8,956 nucleotides of DNA from Nitriliruptorales bacterium (GTDB lineage Bacteria > Actinomycetota > Nitriliruptoria > Nitriliruptorales > Nitriliruptoraceae), in the NCBI GenBank assembly GCA_030835875.1, contig JAURQY010000139.1:1-8956 (forward strand), in the 5' to 3' direction. The notes below the pieces were generated by a model. The model saw only the letters and a list, made by a program, of their open reading frames with translations. It ran no database searches and had not been told where the DNA came from. The position numbers were made by a program, and so were the translations under genes. This document shows, piece after piece, positions 1 to 5,488 of the stretch (position 1 is the first letter of the stretch; every line of letters starts with the position of its first letter).

Positions 1-1137
1 ATGGACGCGCTCGGCGTGCTCGCACCCGACGTGCGGCCGCTCGCCACCGGGCACCTCCTCGAGATGCAGGAGCTCATCACGACGCTCATCGCCGAGGGCA
101 AGGCGTACGAGGTCGAGGGCGACGTGTTCTTCCGCGTGCGCTCCTTCCCCGCCTACGGCGCGCTCTCGAACCGCCGCATCGACGACCTGCTCGAGGGCGC
201 GGACGTCGTCGACCGCGACCGCAAGGAGGACCCGCTCGACTTCGCGCTGTGGAAGGCCGCGAAGCCGGACGAGCCGTCGTGGCCGTCGCCGTGGGGCCGA
301 GGGCGTCCGGGCTGGCACATCGAGTGCTCCGCGATGGCGGCGACCCACCTCGGTGCCGGTTTCGACATCCACGGCGGCGGGCTCGACCTCGTCTTCCCCC
401 ATCACGAGAACGAGATCGCGCAGCACGAGGCCGCGCACGGCACGACGTTCGCCCGTCACTGGGTGCACAACGGCATGGTGCAGATGGGCGACGCGAAGAT
501 GTCGAAGTCCGTCGGCAACGTCGTGTCGCTCGCCGACGCGATCGCCGCGGTCGGACGCGGACCACTGCGCCTCTGGTACCTCTCGGCGCATCATCGCAGT
601 CCGCTGACGTTCGACGACGAGCGACTCGACGACGCGCGCGGGGTGTTCCAGCGCTTCGTCATCTTCGCGCGCGCCGCACGCCGTGCGGCGGGCGGCGTCG
701 CCGGGGACGGCACGAGCGGTGCGGCGCATCGTTCGGCGTTCGTCGCCGCGATGGACGACGACCTGAACGCACCGGTCGCGGTCGCGGCGCTCCACCAGCT
801 CGTGACCGACGGCAGCGAGCGGCTGCGCGCGGCGGCCGGCGGGGATGACGCCGCGCGGGCCGCGGTCGCCGACCTCGCGGACGCGCTCGTGACGCTCGCC
901 GACGACGTGCTCGGGCTCGGCATCGGTGACGTGCTCGCGCGGGCGGCGGTGCTCGAGGAGCGGATCGCGCCGCTCGTCGAGGGTGAGCTTGTGCTGCGTG
1001 CGCAGGCCCGCGCTGAGAAGGACTTCGCCGCGGCGGATGCGATCCGCGACCGGCTGATCGCAGCGGGCGTCGTGGTCGAGGACACCCCGGCCGGTGCCGT
1101 CTGGTACGCGGCCGAGGCGCTGCGGCAGGGCGCGTGA
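1..1137 (+). CDS. cysS: Cysteine--tRNA ligase, 3' part (5' end outside window)
   Basis: The product is a class I aminoacyl-tRNA synthetase that activates cysteine with ATP and charges tRNA-Cys in the cytosol. Visible residues (window numbering) include GWHIECS with C109 and HHENE with H134 and E138, which match three of the four zinc ligands that recognise the cysteine thiol (C209, H234 and E238 in E. coli). The ATP-binding KMSKS loop is at 166-170, DDDLNAP starts the helical anticodon-binding part, and the C-terminal end (RAEKDFAAADAIRDRL, then EDTPAGAVW) is characteristic of CysS. By the zinc-ligand offset, about 100 residues including the HIGH motif and the first zinc Cys lie upstream. The ATG at position 1 is therefore internal and not the start. 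The stop overlaps the GTG start of the next gene (GTGA), so the two are probably translationally coupled. The homologue MshC was considered, but the C-terminal end and the rlmB neighbour favour CysS. Confidence 0.95.
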   Translation: MDALGVLAPDVRPLATGHLLEMQELITTLIAEGKAYEVEGDVFFRVRSFPAYGALSNRRIDDLLEGADVVDRDRKEDPLDFALWKAAKPDEPSWPSPWGRGRPGWHIECSAMAATHLGAGFDIHGGGLDLVFPHHENEIAQHEAAHGTTFARHWVHNGMVQMGDAKMSKSVGNVVSLADAIAAVGRGPLRLWYLSAHHRSPLTFDDERLDDARGVFQRFVIFARAARRAAGGVAGDGTSGAAHRSAFVAAMDDDLNAPVAVAALHQLVTDGSERLRAAAGGDDAARAAVADLADALVTLADDVLGLGIGDVLARAAVLEERIAPLVEGELVLRAQARAEKDFAAADAIRDRLIAAGVVVEDTPAGAVWYAAEALRQGA

Positions 1138-1961
1138 GCCGGCGGGGCGCGCCGGACGGACGTCGCGCGCCGGACGGACGTCGCGCGGAGCAGCGGGTCG
1201 TCCACGGCATCCACCCGGTCCGCGAGCTGCTGCGCGCCGGACGGCGTCTGCACGAGGTCGTCCTCGCCGAGGCGCGTGCCGACGGTCGCAGTGAGGCCGG
1301 TCCGGTCGCGGAGATCGCACGGCTCGCCGCCGACGCCGGCGTGCCCGTCCGCACCGTACGCAGCGACGAGCTCGAGCGGCTCGCACCGGGGGCGGTGCAC
1401 CAGGGCGTCGTCGCGCTCGCGCCGCCGTTCCCGCTCGTCGACATCGATCGGCTCCTCGCCCATGCGGAGGAGTCCGGCCGGCCGCCGCTGCTCGTCGCCG
1501 TCGACGGGGTGACCGACCCGCACAACCTCGGCTCGATCGCCCGCAGCGCCGAGGCCGTCGGCGCGCAAGGGCTCGTCCTGCCCGACCGGCGCAGCGCACC
1601 GGTCACGCCGGTCGTCGAGAAGGCCGCCGCCGGCGCGCTCGCACACCTCCCCGTTGCGGGCGTGACCAACCTGGTCCGCGCCCTCGCGGAGCTCGCGAAG
1701 GCAGGGGTGTGGTCGCTCGGCCTCGACGGGGAGGCGGACACGCAGCTCGCCGGACATCCGCTCGCGTCGGGCGCGGCCGTCCTCGTCGTCGGTGCGGAGG
1801 GCAGCGGGCTGTCACGGCTCGTCCGCGAGCGGTGCGATGCGCTCGTGCGGCTGCCGATGCACGGCCATGTCGGGTCGCTCAACGCGTCCGTCGCCGCCGG
1901 CGTCGCGCTCTACACGCTGCTCGCCGCCCGGGAGGCGGAGGGGGCCACCCCCACCTCGTGA
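1134..1961 (+). CDS. rlmB: TrmH/SpoU family 23S rRNA (guanosine 2'-O) methyltransferase, RlmB type
   Basis: This is a SAM-dependent SPOUT methyltransferase of 275 residues. The family member RlmB methylates the 2'-O of a guanosine in the peptidyl-transferase region of 23S rRNA (G2251 in E. coli). After a basic N-terminal extension, VVHGIHPVRELL (22-33) opens the L30e-like substrate-binding domain, which runs to about residue 100. The three SpoU motifs follow: DGVTDPHNLGSIARSAEAVG (124-143, with N131 and R137), VVGAEGSGLS (218-227) and RLPMHGHVGSLNASVAAG (239-256), which form the trefoil knot. The GTG start at 1134 overlaps the cysS stop, and cysS-rlmB is a common actinobacterial order. The six-residue stretch APDGRR is repeated in tandem at 6-17 because of an exact 18-bp duplication. 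The exact target nucleotide cannot be read from the sequence, so another TrmH-family target is possible. Confidence 0.92.
   Translation: MSRRGAPDGRRAPDGRRAEQRVVHGIHPVRELLRAGRRLHEVVLAEARADGRSEAGPVAEIARLAADAGVPVRTVRSDELERLAPGAVHQGVVALAPPFPLVDIDRLLAHAEESGRPPLLVAVDGVTDPHNLGSIARSAEAVGAQGLVLPDRRSAPVTPVVEKAAAGALAHLPVAGVTNLVRALAELAKAGVWSLGLDGEADTQLAGHPLASGAAVLVVGAEGSGLSRLVRERCDALVRLPMHGHVGSLNASVAAGVALYTLLAAREAEGATPTS
1147..1182 (+). repeat. Perfect 18-bp tandem duplication inside rlmB
   Basis: Two identical 18-bp copies (1147-1164 and 1165-1182), followed by the first five bases of a third. The unit length is a multiple of three, so the frame is kept and the protein gains a second APDGRR-like hexapeptide in its disordered basic N-terminus. 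Replication slippage is the likely origin. Confidence 0.9.
1937..1955 (+). terminator. Possible weak hairpin at the end of rlmB
   Basis: GGGGG (1940-1944), loop CCA and CCCCC (1948-1952) form a 5-bp stem. Two further G-C pairs lie beyond an A-A mismatch. The hairpin overlaps the last rlmB codons, just before the TGA at 1959, and has no T-tract. It could attenuate cysS-rlmB transcription, but in DNA this GC-rich a short stem like this is weak evidence. Confidence 0.25.
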
Positions 1962-1990
1962 CGCTCGGTATGAGCGGTGTCCGCTCGGGC

Positions 1991-2021
1991 CGTCATCACG
2001 ACGAGCCCCCCGGCGCTCACA
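1991..2021 (+). promoter_or_regulatory. Bipartite motif, copy 1 (upstream of sigma factor)
   Basis: CGTCA (1991-1995), 11 nt, then CCCCCGGCGCTCACA (2007-2021). The same two blocks with the same 11-nt spacing recur at 2717-2747, just before the protease gene. The two-block layout, with about 16 nt between CGTCA and GGCGCTCACA, suits a bipartite sigma-factor promoter or an operator. Recognition by the encoded sigma factor is inferred. Confidence 0.45.
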
Positions 2022-2023
2022 CC

Positions 2024-2029
2024 TAGCCT
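2024..2029 (+). promoter_or_regulatory. Putative -10 element TAGCCT for the sigma-factor gene
   Basis: TAGCCT fits the actinobacterial TANNNT -10 consensus and lies 60 nt before the ATG at 2090. The same hexamer occurs before the FKBP gene (8371). No convincing TTGACA-like -35 lies 16-18 nt upstream. It directly follows bipartite motif copy 1, so the gene may have two overlapping promoters. Confidence 0.45.
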
Positions 2030-2056
2030 CGACCGGGAGACCCCCGGCCGTGGCTG

Positions 2057-2087
2057 CCGGAGCGGGCCGGAGCGGGTGAGGAGCGGG
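2057..2087 (+). repeat. Three iterated GGAGCGGG units in the sigma leader, including its ribosome binding site
   Basis: CCGGAGCGGG occurs twice in tandem (2057-2066 and 2067-2076), and a third GGAGCGGG follows at 2080-2087. The third unit supplies the Shine-Dalgarno GAGGAG (2078-2083), 6 nt before the ATG at 2090, which fixes that start. The earlier copies are SD-like but have no start codon at the right distance. Confidence 0.7.
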
Positions 2088-2089
2088 CG

Positions 2090-2665
2090 ATGATCGGGGA
2101 CGGGTTCGTCCGCGTGCTCGAACGCGCCCGTGAGGGTGATGAGCTCGCCTGGACGGCCCTGTATGACGACCTGTCCGGTCCGATCCTCGGCTACCTGCGC
2201 GGGCACGGGGCGCCGGAGCCGGAGGATCAGCTCGGCGAGACGTTCCTCCAGATGGCCCGCGACCTCCCCCGCTTCGACGGGGACGAGGCGGGCTTCCGCT
2301 CGTGGGTGTTCACGATCGCACACCGGCGGCTGCTCGATGCGGCTCGGACCCGGCGGCGCAGACCTGTGACACCGCTCGAGCCGGACCGGCTCGTGCCCGT
2401 CGCCGACGAGCTGCGTGCCACGACCGATGCGCAGGACGCGACCGCTGCCGCGATCCTGTCGTTCGAGGACCGTGAGCTGCTCGCCGACCTCCTCGAGCAC
2501 CTCACGGAGGACCAGCGTGAGGTGCTGCTCCTCCGCTTCGTCGCGGACCTCGACACGGCGACCACGGGGGAGGTCACCGGGCGCAGCGCCAACGCGGTCG
2601 CCGCACTCACGACCCGGGCGCTCGCGACCCTGCGGGGCGTGATCGAGGCGCAGCAGGCCGCCTGA
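2090..2665 (+). CDS. ECF-like RNA polymerase sigma factor (sigma-70 family)
   Basis: This 191-residue protein has only the two domains of an extracytoplasmic-function sigma factor. Region 2 (about 8-92) includes EDQLGETFLQMARDLPRF (46-63) and FRSWVFTIAHRRLLDAARTR (69-88), which in this family bind core polymerase and the -10 element. Region 4 (about 128-186) includes LTEDQREVLLLRF (138-150) and a helix-turn-helix (TGEVTGRSANAVAALTTRAL) for the -35. The linker of about 40 residues is typical, and there is no region 1.1 or 3. The ATG has a good SD (GAGGAG, 6 nt away). The next gene, 87 nt downstream on the same strand, encodes a membrane-tethered subtilisin. No separate anti-sigma gene follows, although ECF genes usually have one next to them. 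The specific ECF group is not identifiable by eye. Confidence 0.9.
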   Translation: MIGDGFVRVLERAREGDELAWTALYDDLSGPILGYLRGHGAPEPEDQLGETFLQMARDLPRFDGDEAGFRSWVFTIAHRRLLDAARTRRRRPVTPLEPDRLVPVADELRATTDAQDATAAAILSFEDRELLADLLEHLTEDQREVLLLRFVADLDTATTGEVTGRSANAVAALTTRALATLRGVIEAQQAA

Positions 2666-2716
2666 GCGGGGACCGTCACGGCACCGAGCCGGGCGTGATC
2701 CGGATCCTCACGGGAG

Positions 2717-2747
2717 CGTCACGTCCCGCTCACCCCCGGCGCTCACA
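2717..2747 (+). promoter_or_regulatory. Bipartite motif, copy 2 (upstream of subtilisin gene)
   Basis: CGTCA (2717-2721), 11 nt, then CCCCCGGCGCTCACA (2733-2747), identical in both blocks and in spacing to 1991-2021. It ends 5 nt before the ATG at 2753, and there is no properly spaced SD (only AGGGAT touching the start). If the right-hand block is a -10 region, transcription would begin at or near the ATG, giving a leaderless mRNA. That is inference. Confidence 0.45.
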
Positions 2748-2752
2748 GGGAT

Positions 2753-4978
2753 ATGGACACCAACACGCCCCGCCCCCCGTCCGCCCCGGACCACGGTCCG
2801 GACGACCGCGCGCTCGTGCGGATCCTGCGCGCCCTGGCCGCGGCGCTGCGCGCCCGGCCCGACGCGGACGTCCGCCGCCAGCACATCGTGGCCGCGAGCG
2901 CTGCGGCCCGAGCCGCGCGCACCGGGCAGGCAGCCGTCCCGGCAGCGCGGCGCGCCGGCGCACGCCGCGGCATCGCCGGGATGCTGCGTCCGGCCTTCGC
3001 CGGCGGGCTCGCGCTCTCGCTCGTCGTCGGTCTTGTCGCCGCGGTCACCGTGACGCTCGACGACCGCGTCGAGTTCGAGCTCGCGATGGAGCCGGGCTTC
3101 ACGCCGTCGCCGATCCCGTTCGAGCGCGAGGAGGAGCACGTCATCCTCACCGTCGACGCGGACCGTGCGGACGAGGTGACCGCAGAGCTCATGCGGCTCG
3201 CGGGCGCGGACCCGACGGTGCTCTCGGTCCGCACCGACCGCACCGCGTTCACCGTGCCCGCGTCGATCGCGGAACAGCTCGTCCAGGCGCCCGACGCTCC
3301 TGAGGTCGAGACGGTCGTCGACACGCCGATGACTCGCCTCGCGACCCCGACGACGCAGTCGCCGGTCCCGTCGTGGGGTCTCGACAGGATCGACGCGCGG
3401 GACACGCGACTGGACGACAGCTACGGCTTCGTGAGCTCCGGGTCCGGCGTGCGCGTCTACGTGATCGACACAGGCGTGCGCTCGGACCACACCGACCTCG
3501 CCGGTCGTGTCGCGGCCGGCTGGTCGGCGATCGAGGACGGTCGCGGCTCGGAGGACTGCAACGGCCACGGCACGCACGTCGCCGGCACCGTGGCTGGCTC
3601 CTCGTACGGCGTGGCGAAGGGCGCGACGATCGTCGCGATCCGGGTGCTCGACTGCAACGGTTCGGGGTTCGCGTCATCGGTCGTGTCCGGTATCAGCTGG
3701 GCGATCGCGAACCACCCGGGTGGCCCGGGTGTCATCAACCTGAGCCTCGGTGGTCCGGCCAACAGCGCCGTCGACCAGGCTGTCGCGGACGCGACCGCCC
3801 GCGGGCTGCTCGTCGTCGCCGCCGCCGGCAACAACGCCGGTGATGCGTGTGCGCTCTCGCCAGCGCGTGCCCCGTCGGCGATCACGATCGGCGCGACGAC
3901 GTCGAGCGACGTGCGGGCGAGCTACTCGAACTTCGGCAGCTGCGTCGACCTGTTCGCGCCCGGCAGCAGCATCACGTCGGCGTGGTGGACGAGCACCGGT
4001 GCGGCGGCGACGCTGTCGGGCACGTCGATGGCCGCCCCGCACGTCGCCGGGATCGCCGCACGACTCCTGCAGACCGAGCCGGGTGCAGGGCCGGCGGGCG
4101 TGACGGATGCGCTGACCGGCAACGCCGAGCCCGATTCGGTGAGCGACCCGGCGGGCTCGCCGAACCTGCTGCTCAACCTCGTCGACTATGTGGACGAGTG
4201 CGAGCAGGCGTACGAGGACCACCTCCAGGACGGGACGGAGATCCCCGAGGACTGCCTCGAGGACGTGTGCGAGCGGCTCGAGCTCGAGGGCATCGAGCTG
4301 CCCGCGGAGTGCCTCGAGGAGGAGCAGCCGGACTGCGACCAGCTCGAGGAGGATGGCGCGGAGCTCCCTGAGGAGTGCCTCGACGAGGACGATGGTCGCG
4401 AGGGCCGTCCGGACTCGCCGCCGGGTCTCGGTGGGCTGCTGCCCCCGGGCTTCGGTGGCCCGGTGCCGGGGCTCGAGCGCGCCCCCGGGCTCGACGGGCG
4501 CCTGCCCCCCGGCCTGAGCGACGGGGTGCCCCCCGGCCTCGCCGACCGTGAGGACCGCGTGCCGCCGGGTCAGGCGGATCGTGAGGACCGTGTCCCGCCG
4601 GGTCAGGTCGGGCGCCAGCCGGACGATCCGACGGACGACACGGACCCGGACGAGGAGGAGACCGCTCCTGAGCCCGACGAGGCCGCCGAGGAGGTGGCCG
4701 AGCCGGCACGGCCGGTGCCGCCGCTCCAGCGGACACCCGCCGACCCGCCGCGTCTCGGGAACGGCAACGCGTCGAACAACAACGGCAACGGGAACGGCAA
4801 CGGCAACGCGGCGAACAACAACGGGCGGTCGGGCCGCTCGTCCGGCGTATCGTCGCCGACGCGGGAGGCCGTGCCGGCTCCGATCCCGACGTCCGCACCG
4901 GTCGATCCGGTCCCGGCCGTCAAGACACCGGAGCCGGCCTCACCGACGACCCCCGGTCGAGGGCGCGGTCGCGGGTGA
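2753..4978 (+). CDS. Membrane-anchored subtilisin-like serine protease (S8) with anti-sigma-like N-terminus and Cys-repeat tail
   Basis: This 741-residue protein has an unusual layout. Residues 1-80 are a basic, helical, probably cytoplasmic segment. Residues 82-102 (AFAGGLALSLVVGLVAAVTV) are a single transmembrane helix preceded by Arg-rich sequence, which predicts N-inside. Residues about 120-190 resemble an inhibitor-I9 propeptide, and TPTTQSPVPSWGLDRID leads into the catalytic domain (about 205-478). The S8 catalytic set is complete: D239 (VIDTGV), H272 (NGHGTHVAG), oxyanion N360 (AAAGNN) and S425 (SGTSMAAPHVAG), with spacing close to proteinase K. Residues 483-547 hold three acidic Cys-paired repeats. 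They are followed by Pro/Gly repeats (590-622), an acidic stretch, an Asn-Gly run (669-691) and an Arg-Gly C-terminus. There is no LPXTG signal. The gene follows an ECF sigma gene and shares an upstream motif with it. It may act as a sensor or anti-sigma protein as well as a protease; only the protease call is firm. Confidence 0.92.
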   Translation: MDTNTPRPPSAPDHGPDDRALVRILRALAAALRARPDADVRRQHIVAASAAARAARTGQAAVPAARRAGARRGIAGMLRPAFAGGLALSLVVGLVAAVTVTLDDRVEFELAMEPGFTPSPIPFEREEEHVILTVDADRADEVTAELMRLAGADPTVLSVRTDRTAFTVPASIAEQLVQAPDAPEVETVVDTPMTRLATPTTQSPVPSWGLDRIDARDTRLDDSYGFVSSGSGVRVYVIDTGVRSDHTDLAGRVAAGWSAIEDGRGSEDCNGHGTHVAGTVAGSSYGVAKGATIVAIRVLDCNGSGFASSVVSGISWAIANHPGGPGVINLSLGGPANSAVDQAVADATARGLLVVAAAGNNAGDACALSPARAPSAITIGATTSSDVRASYSNFGSCVDLFAPGSSITSAWWTSTGAAATLSGTSMAAPHVAGIAARLLQTEPGAGPAGVTDALTGNAEPDSVSDPAGSPNLLLNLVDYVDECEQAYEDHLQDGTEIPEDCLEDVCERLELEGIELPAECLEEEQPDCDQLEEDGAELPEECLDEDDGREGRPDSPPGLGGLLPPGFGGPVPGLERAPGLDGRLPPGLSDGVPPGLADREDRVPPGQADREDRVPPGQVGRQPDDPTDDTDPDEEETAPEPDEAAEEVAEPARPVPPLQRTPADPPRLGNGNASNNNGNGNGNGNAANNNGRSGRSSGVSSPTREAVPAPIPTSAPVDPVPAVKTPEPASPTTPGRGRGRG
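4199..4393 (+). repeat. Three acidic Cys-paired repeats in the subtilisin (residues 483-547)
   Basis: Each unit has the form C-[ED]-x(n)-G-x-E-[IL]-P-x-[ED]-C-L-[ED]. The Cys pairs are C483/C501, C506/C520 and C528/C542. Units 2 and 3 have the same 14-residue Cys spacing, and unit 1 is four residues longer. The units are rich in Asp and Glu. On the outside of the cell such pairs could form disulfide-pinned or metal-binding turns. I do not recognise a named domain. Confidence 0.7.
4520..4618 (+). repeat. Three 11-residue D-x-VPPG-x repeats in the subtilisin tail
   Basis: DGVPPGLADRE, DRVPPGQADRE and DRVPPGQVGRQ (residues 590-622) are consecutive 33-nt units. They follow looser PPGL/PPGF repeats from residue 556 onward. 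The region is a likely extended spacer in the wall. Confidence 0.8.
4757..4825 (+). repeat. Asn-Gly low-complexity run in the subtilisin tail
   Basis: Residues 669-691 are almost entirely Asn and Gly, with one Ala-Ser and one Ala-Ala pair. They are encoded by AAC with GGC or GGG codons and form a local drop in GC. Probably a flexible linker near the C-terminus. Confidence 0.8.
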
Positions 4979-5015
4979 TCCCCGCACCGGCGGCCGACCA
5001 CCGCCCTCGACCACA

Positions 5016-5041
5016 CCGCCCCGGGATCCGTCCCGGGGCGG
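5016..5041 (+). terminator. Perfect 11-bp hairpin, probable bidirectional terminator
   Basis: The left arm CCGCCCCGGGA (5016-5026), loop TCCG and right arm TCCCGGGGCGG (5031-5041) are exactly complementary. The hairpin lies 37 nt after the subtilisin stop. It has no T-tract, which is common for terminators in GC-rich actinobacteria. It could also stop minus-strand transcription arriving from the tRNA-Thr gene. Confidence 0.75.
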
Positions 5042-5251
5042 CGTCGTGTCGATCAGCCCAGCTGCTCGTGCTGCTCGGCGCTGCAGGAGCTGCCGCCGCA
5101 CCCCGCAGGCTCAGCCGGTGATGAGCAGGCCCACGATGCCGAGGTGGTGATGACCACAGAAGGGGTCAAGGTGGTCGGCGAGATGGGCTCCTCAACTCGG
5201 CTCCCTCGGCGAACCGCATCTCACAGATCGCCCCGGAGCCTTCGAATTCGG
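5042..5251. other. Intergenic stretch between terminator and tRNA-Thr, no supported gene
   Basis: No reading frame here has a ribosome binding site or a recognisable family. On the minus strand, a 38-codon frame (TTG 5169, or GTG at 5157, to TGA 5053) encodes a Cys-rich peptide including GCGGSSCSAEQHEQLG. Another minus frame reads DPFCGHHHHLGIVGLLITG and then a stop. Both are noted and not called. ACCAC at 5153-5157 can pair with GTGGT at 5144-5148, or GACCAC (5152-5157) with GTGGTC (5171-5176), giving two mutually exclusive hairpins. Confidence 0.5.
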
Positions 5252-5324
5252 AGCCGGGGGCGGGAATCGAACCCGCGACCATCCGCTTACAAGGCGGGCG
5301 CTCTACCGACTGAGCTACCCCGGC
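5252..5324 (-). tRNA. tRNA-Thr (anticodon UGU)
   Basis: Read on the minus strand from 5324, this is a full 73-nt cloverleaf. It has acceptor GCCGGGG/CCCCGGC, U8-A9, D-arm GCUC/GAGC, and anticodon loop CUUGUAA with anticodon UGU (5291-5289), which reads ACA. The variable loop is UGGUC, the T-arm is GCGGG/CCCGC around UUCGAAU, and the discriminator is U. The next three bases are CCG, so CCA is added after transcription. The outermost anticodon-stem pair is C27-A43, a mismatch; the other four pairs are Watson-Crick. Confidence 0.96.
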
Positions 5325-5333
5325 GTGCGGCGG

Positions 5334-5339
5334 ACGCTA
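5334..5339 (-). promoter_or_regulatory. Putative -10 element TAGCGT for tRNA-Thr
   Basis: On the minus strand TAGCGT (TANNNT consensus) ends 9 nt before the 5' base of the mature tRNA at 5324, so the primary transcript would carry only a few leader bases. I see no clear -35 hexamer. Confidence 0.5.
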
Positions 5340-5401
5340 GCGCCGCGCCCGGTCGCTCCGGCCCCGTGATCGGGCCCCTGCACCGCCAAGAAGCGCCAAC
5401 A

Positions 5402-5418
5402 CGGTGGGAGTTCCACCG
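5402..5418. promoter_or_regulatory. Perfect 6-bp inverted repeat, possible operator before DUF3263
   Basis: CGGTGG (5402-5407), spacer GAGTT and CCACCG (5413-5418) form a 17-bp dyad about 70 nt before the DUF3263 ATG. A second, overlapping dyad CCAC-CGAT-GTGG (5413-5424) shares the right arm. It could be an operator or a transcript hairpin. There is no direct evidence for either. Confidence 0.35.
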
Positions 5419-5488
5419 ATGTGGTTCACTGCTTCCCGACCGCAACGATCGCGCCGGACGACGGCGCGCACCTCGCCGGGCGGCGCCC

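Noticed and set aside
1..3. ATG at position 1 as the cysS start
   Set aside because: The HIGH motif and the first zinc Cys are missing. The spacing of C109, H134 and E138 against the E. coli enzyme places this Met about 100 residues into the protein.
591..1882. Long minus-strand frames opposite cysS and rlmB (388 and 407 residues)
   Set aside because: They are Arg/Ala/Ser-rich shadows of very GC-rich coding DNA, with no recognisable family, and they cover two well-supported genes.
4757..4825. Asn-Gly repeat as a CRISPR-like or DNA-level repeat
   Set aside because: It is a trinucleotide-level coding repeat in frame with the protease. There are no spacers or palindromic repeats, and no CRISPR array is visible anywhere in the window.
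4949..4975. Cell-wall sorting signal at the protease C-terminus
   Set aside because: There is no LPXTG-like motif and no C-terminal hydrophobic helix; the end is Arg-Gly.
5234..5255. CGGAGCC repeated at 5234-5240 and at the tRNA 3' end (5249-5255), as an integrase attachment site
   Set aside because: Seven bases is far too short for an att repeat. There is no integrase or other mobile gene nearby, and the sequence is GC-rich enough for chance.
5144..5488. In-frame upstream extension of the DUF3263 gene to 213 residues
   Set aside because: It runs antisense through the whole tRNA-Thr gene and gives the well-known artefact peptide GRESNPRPSAYKAGALPTEL. The conserved family sequence begins after ATG 5489.
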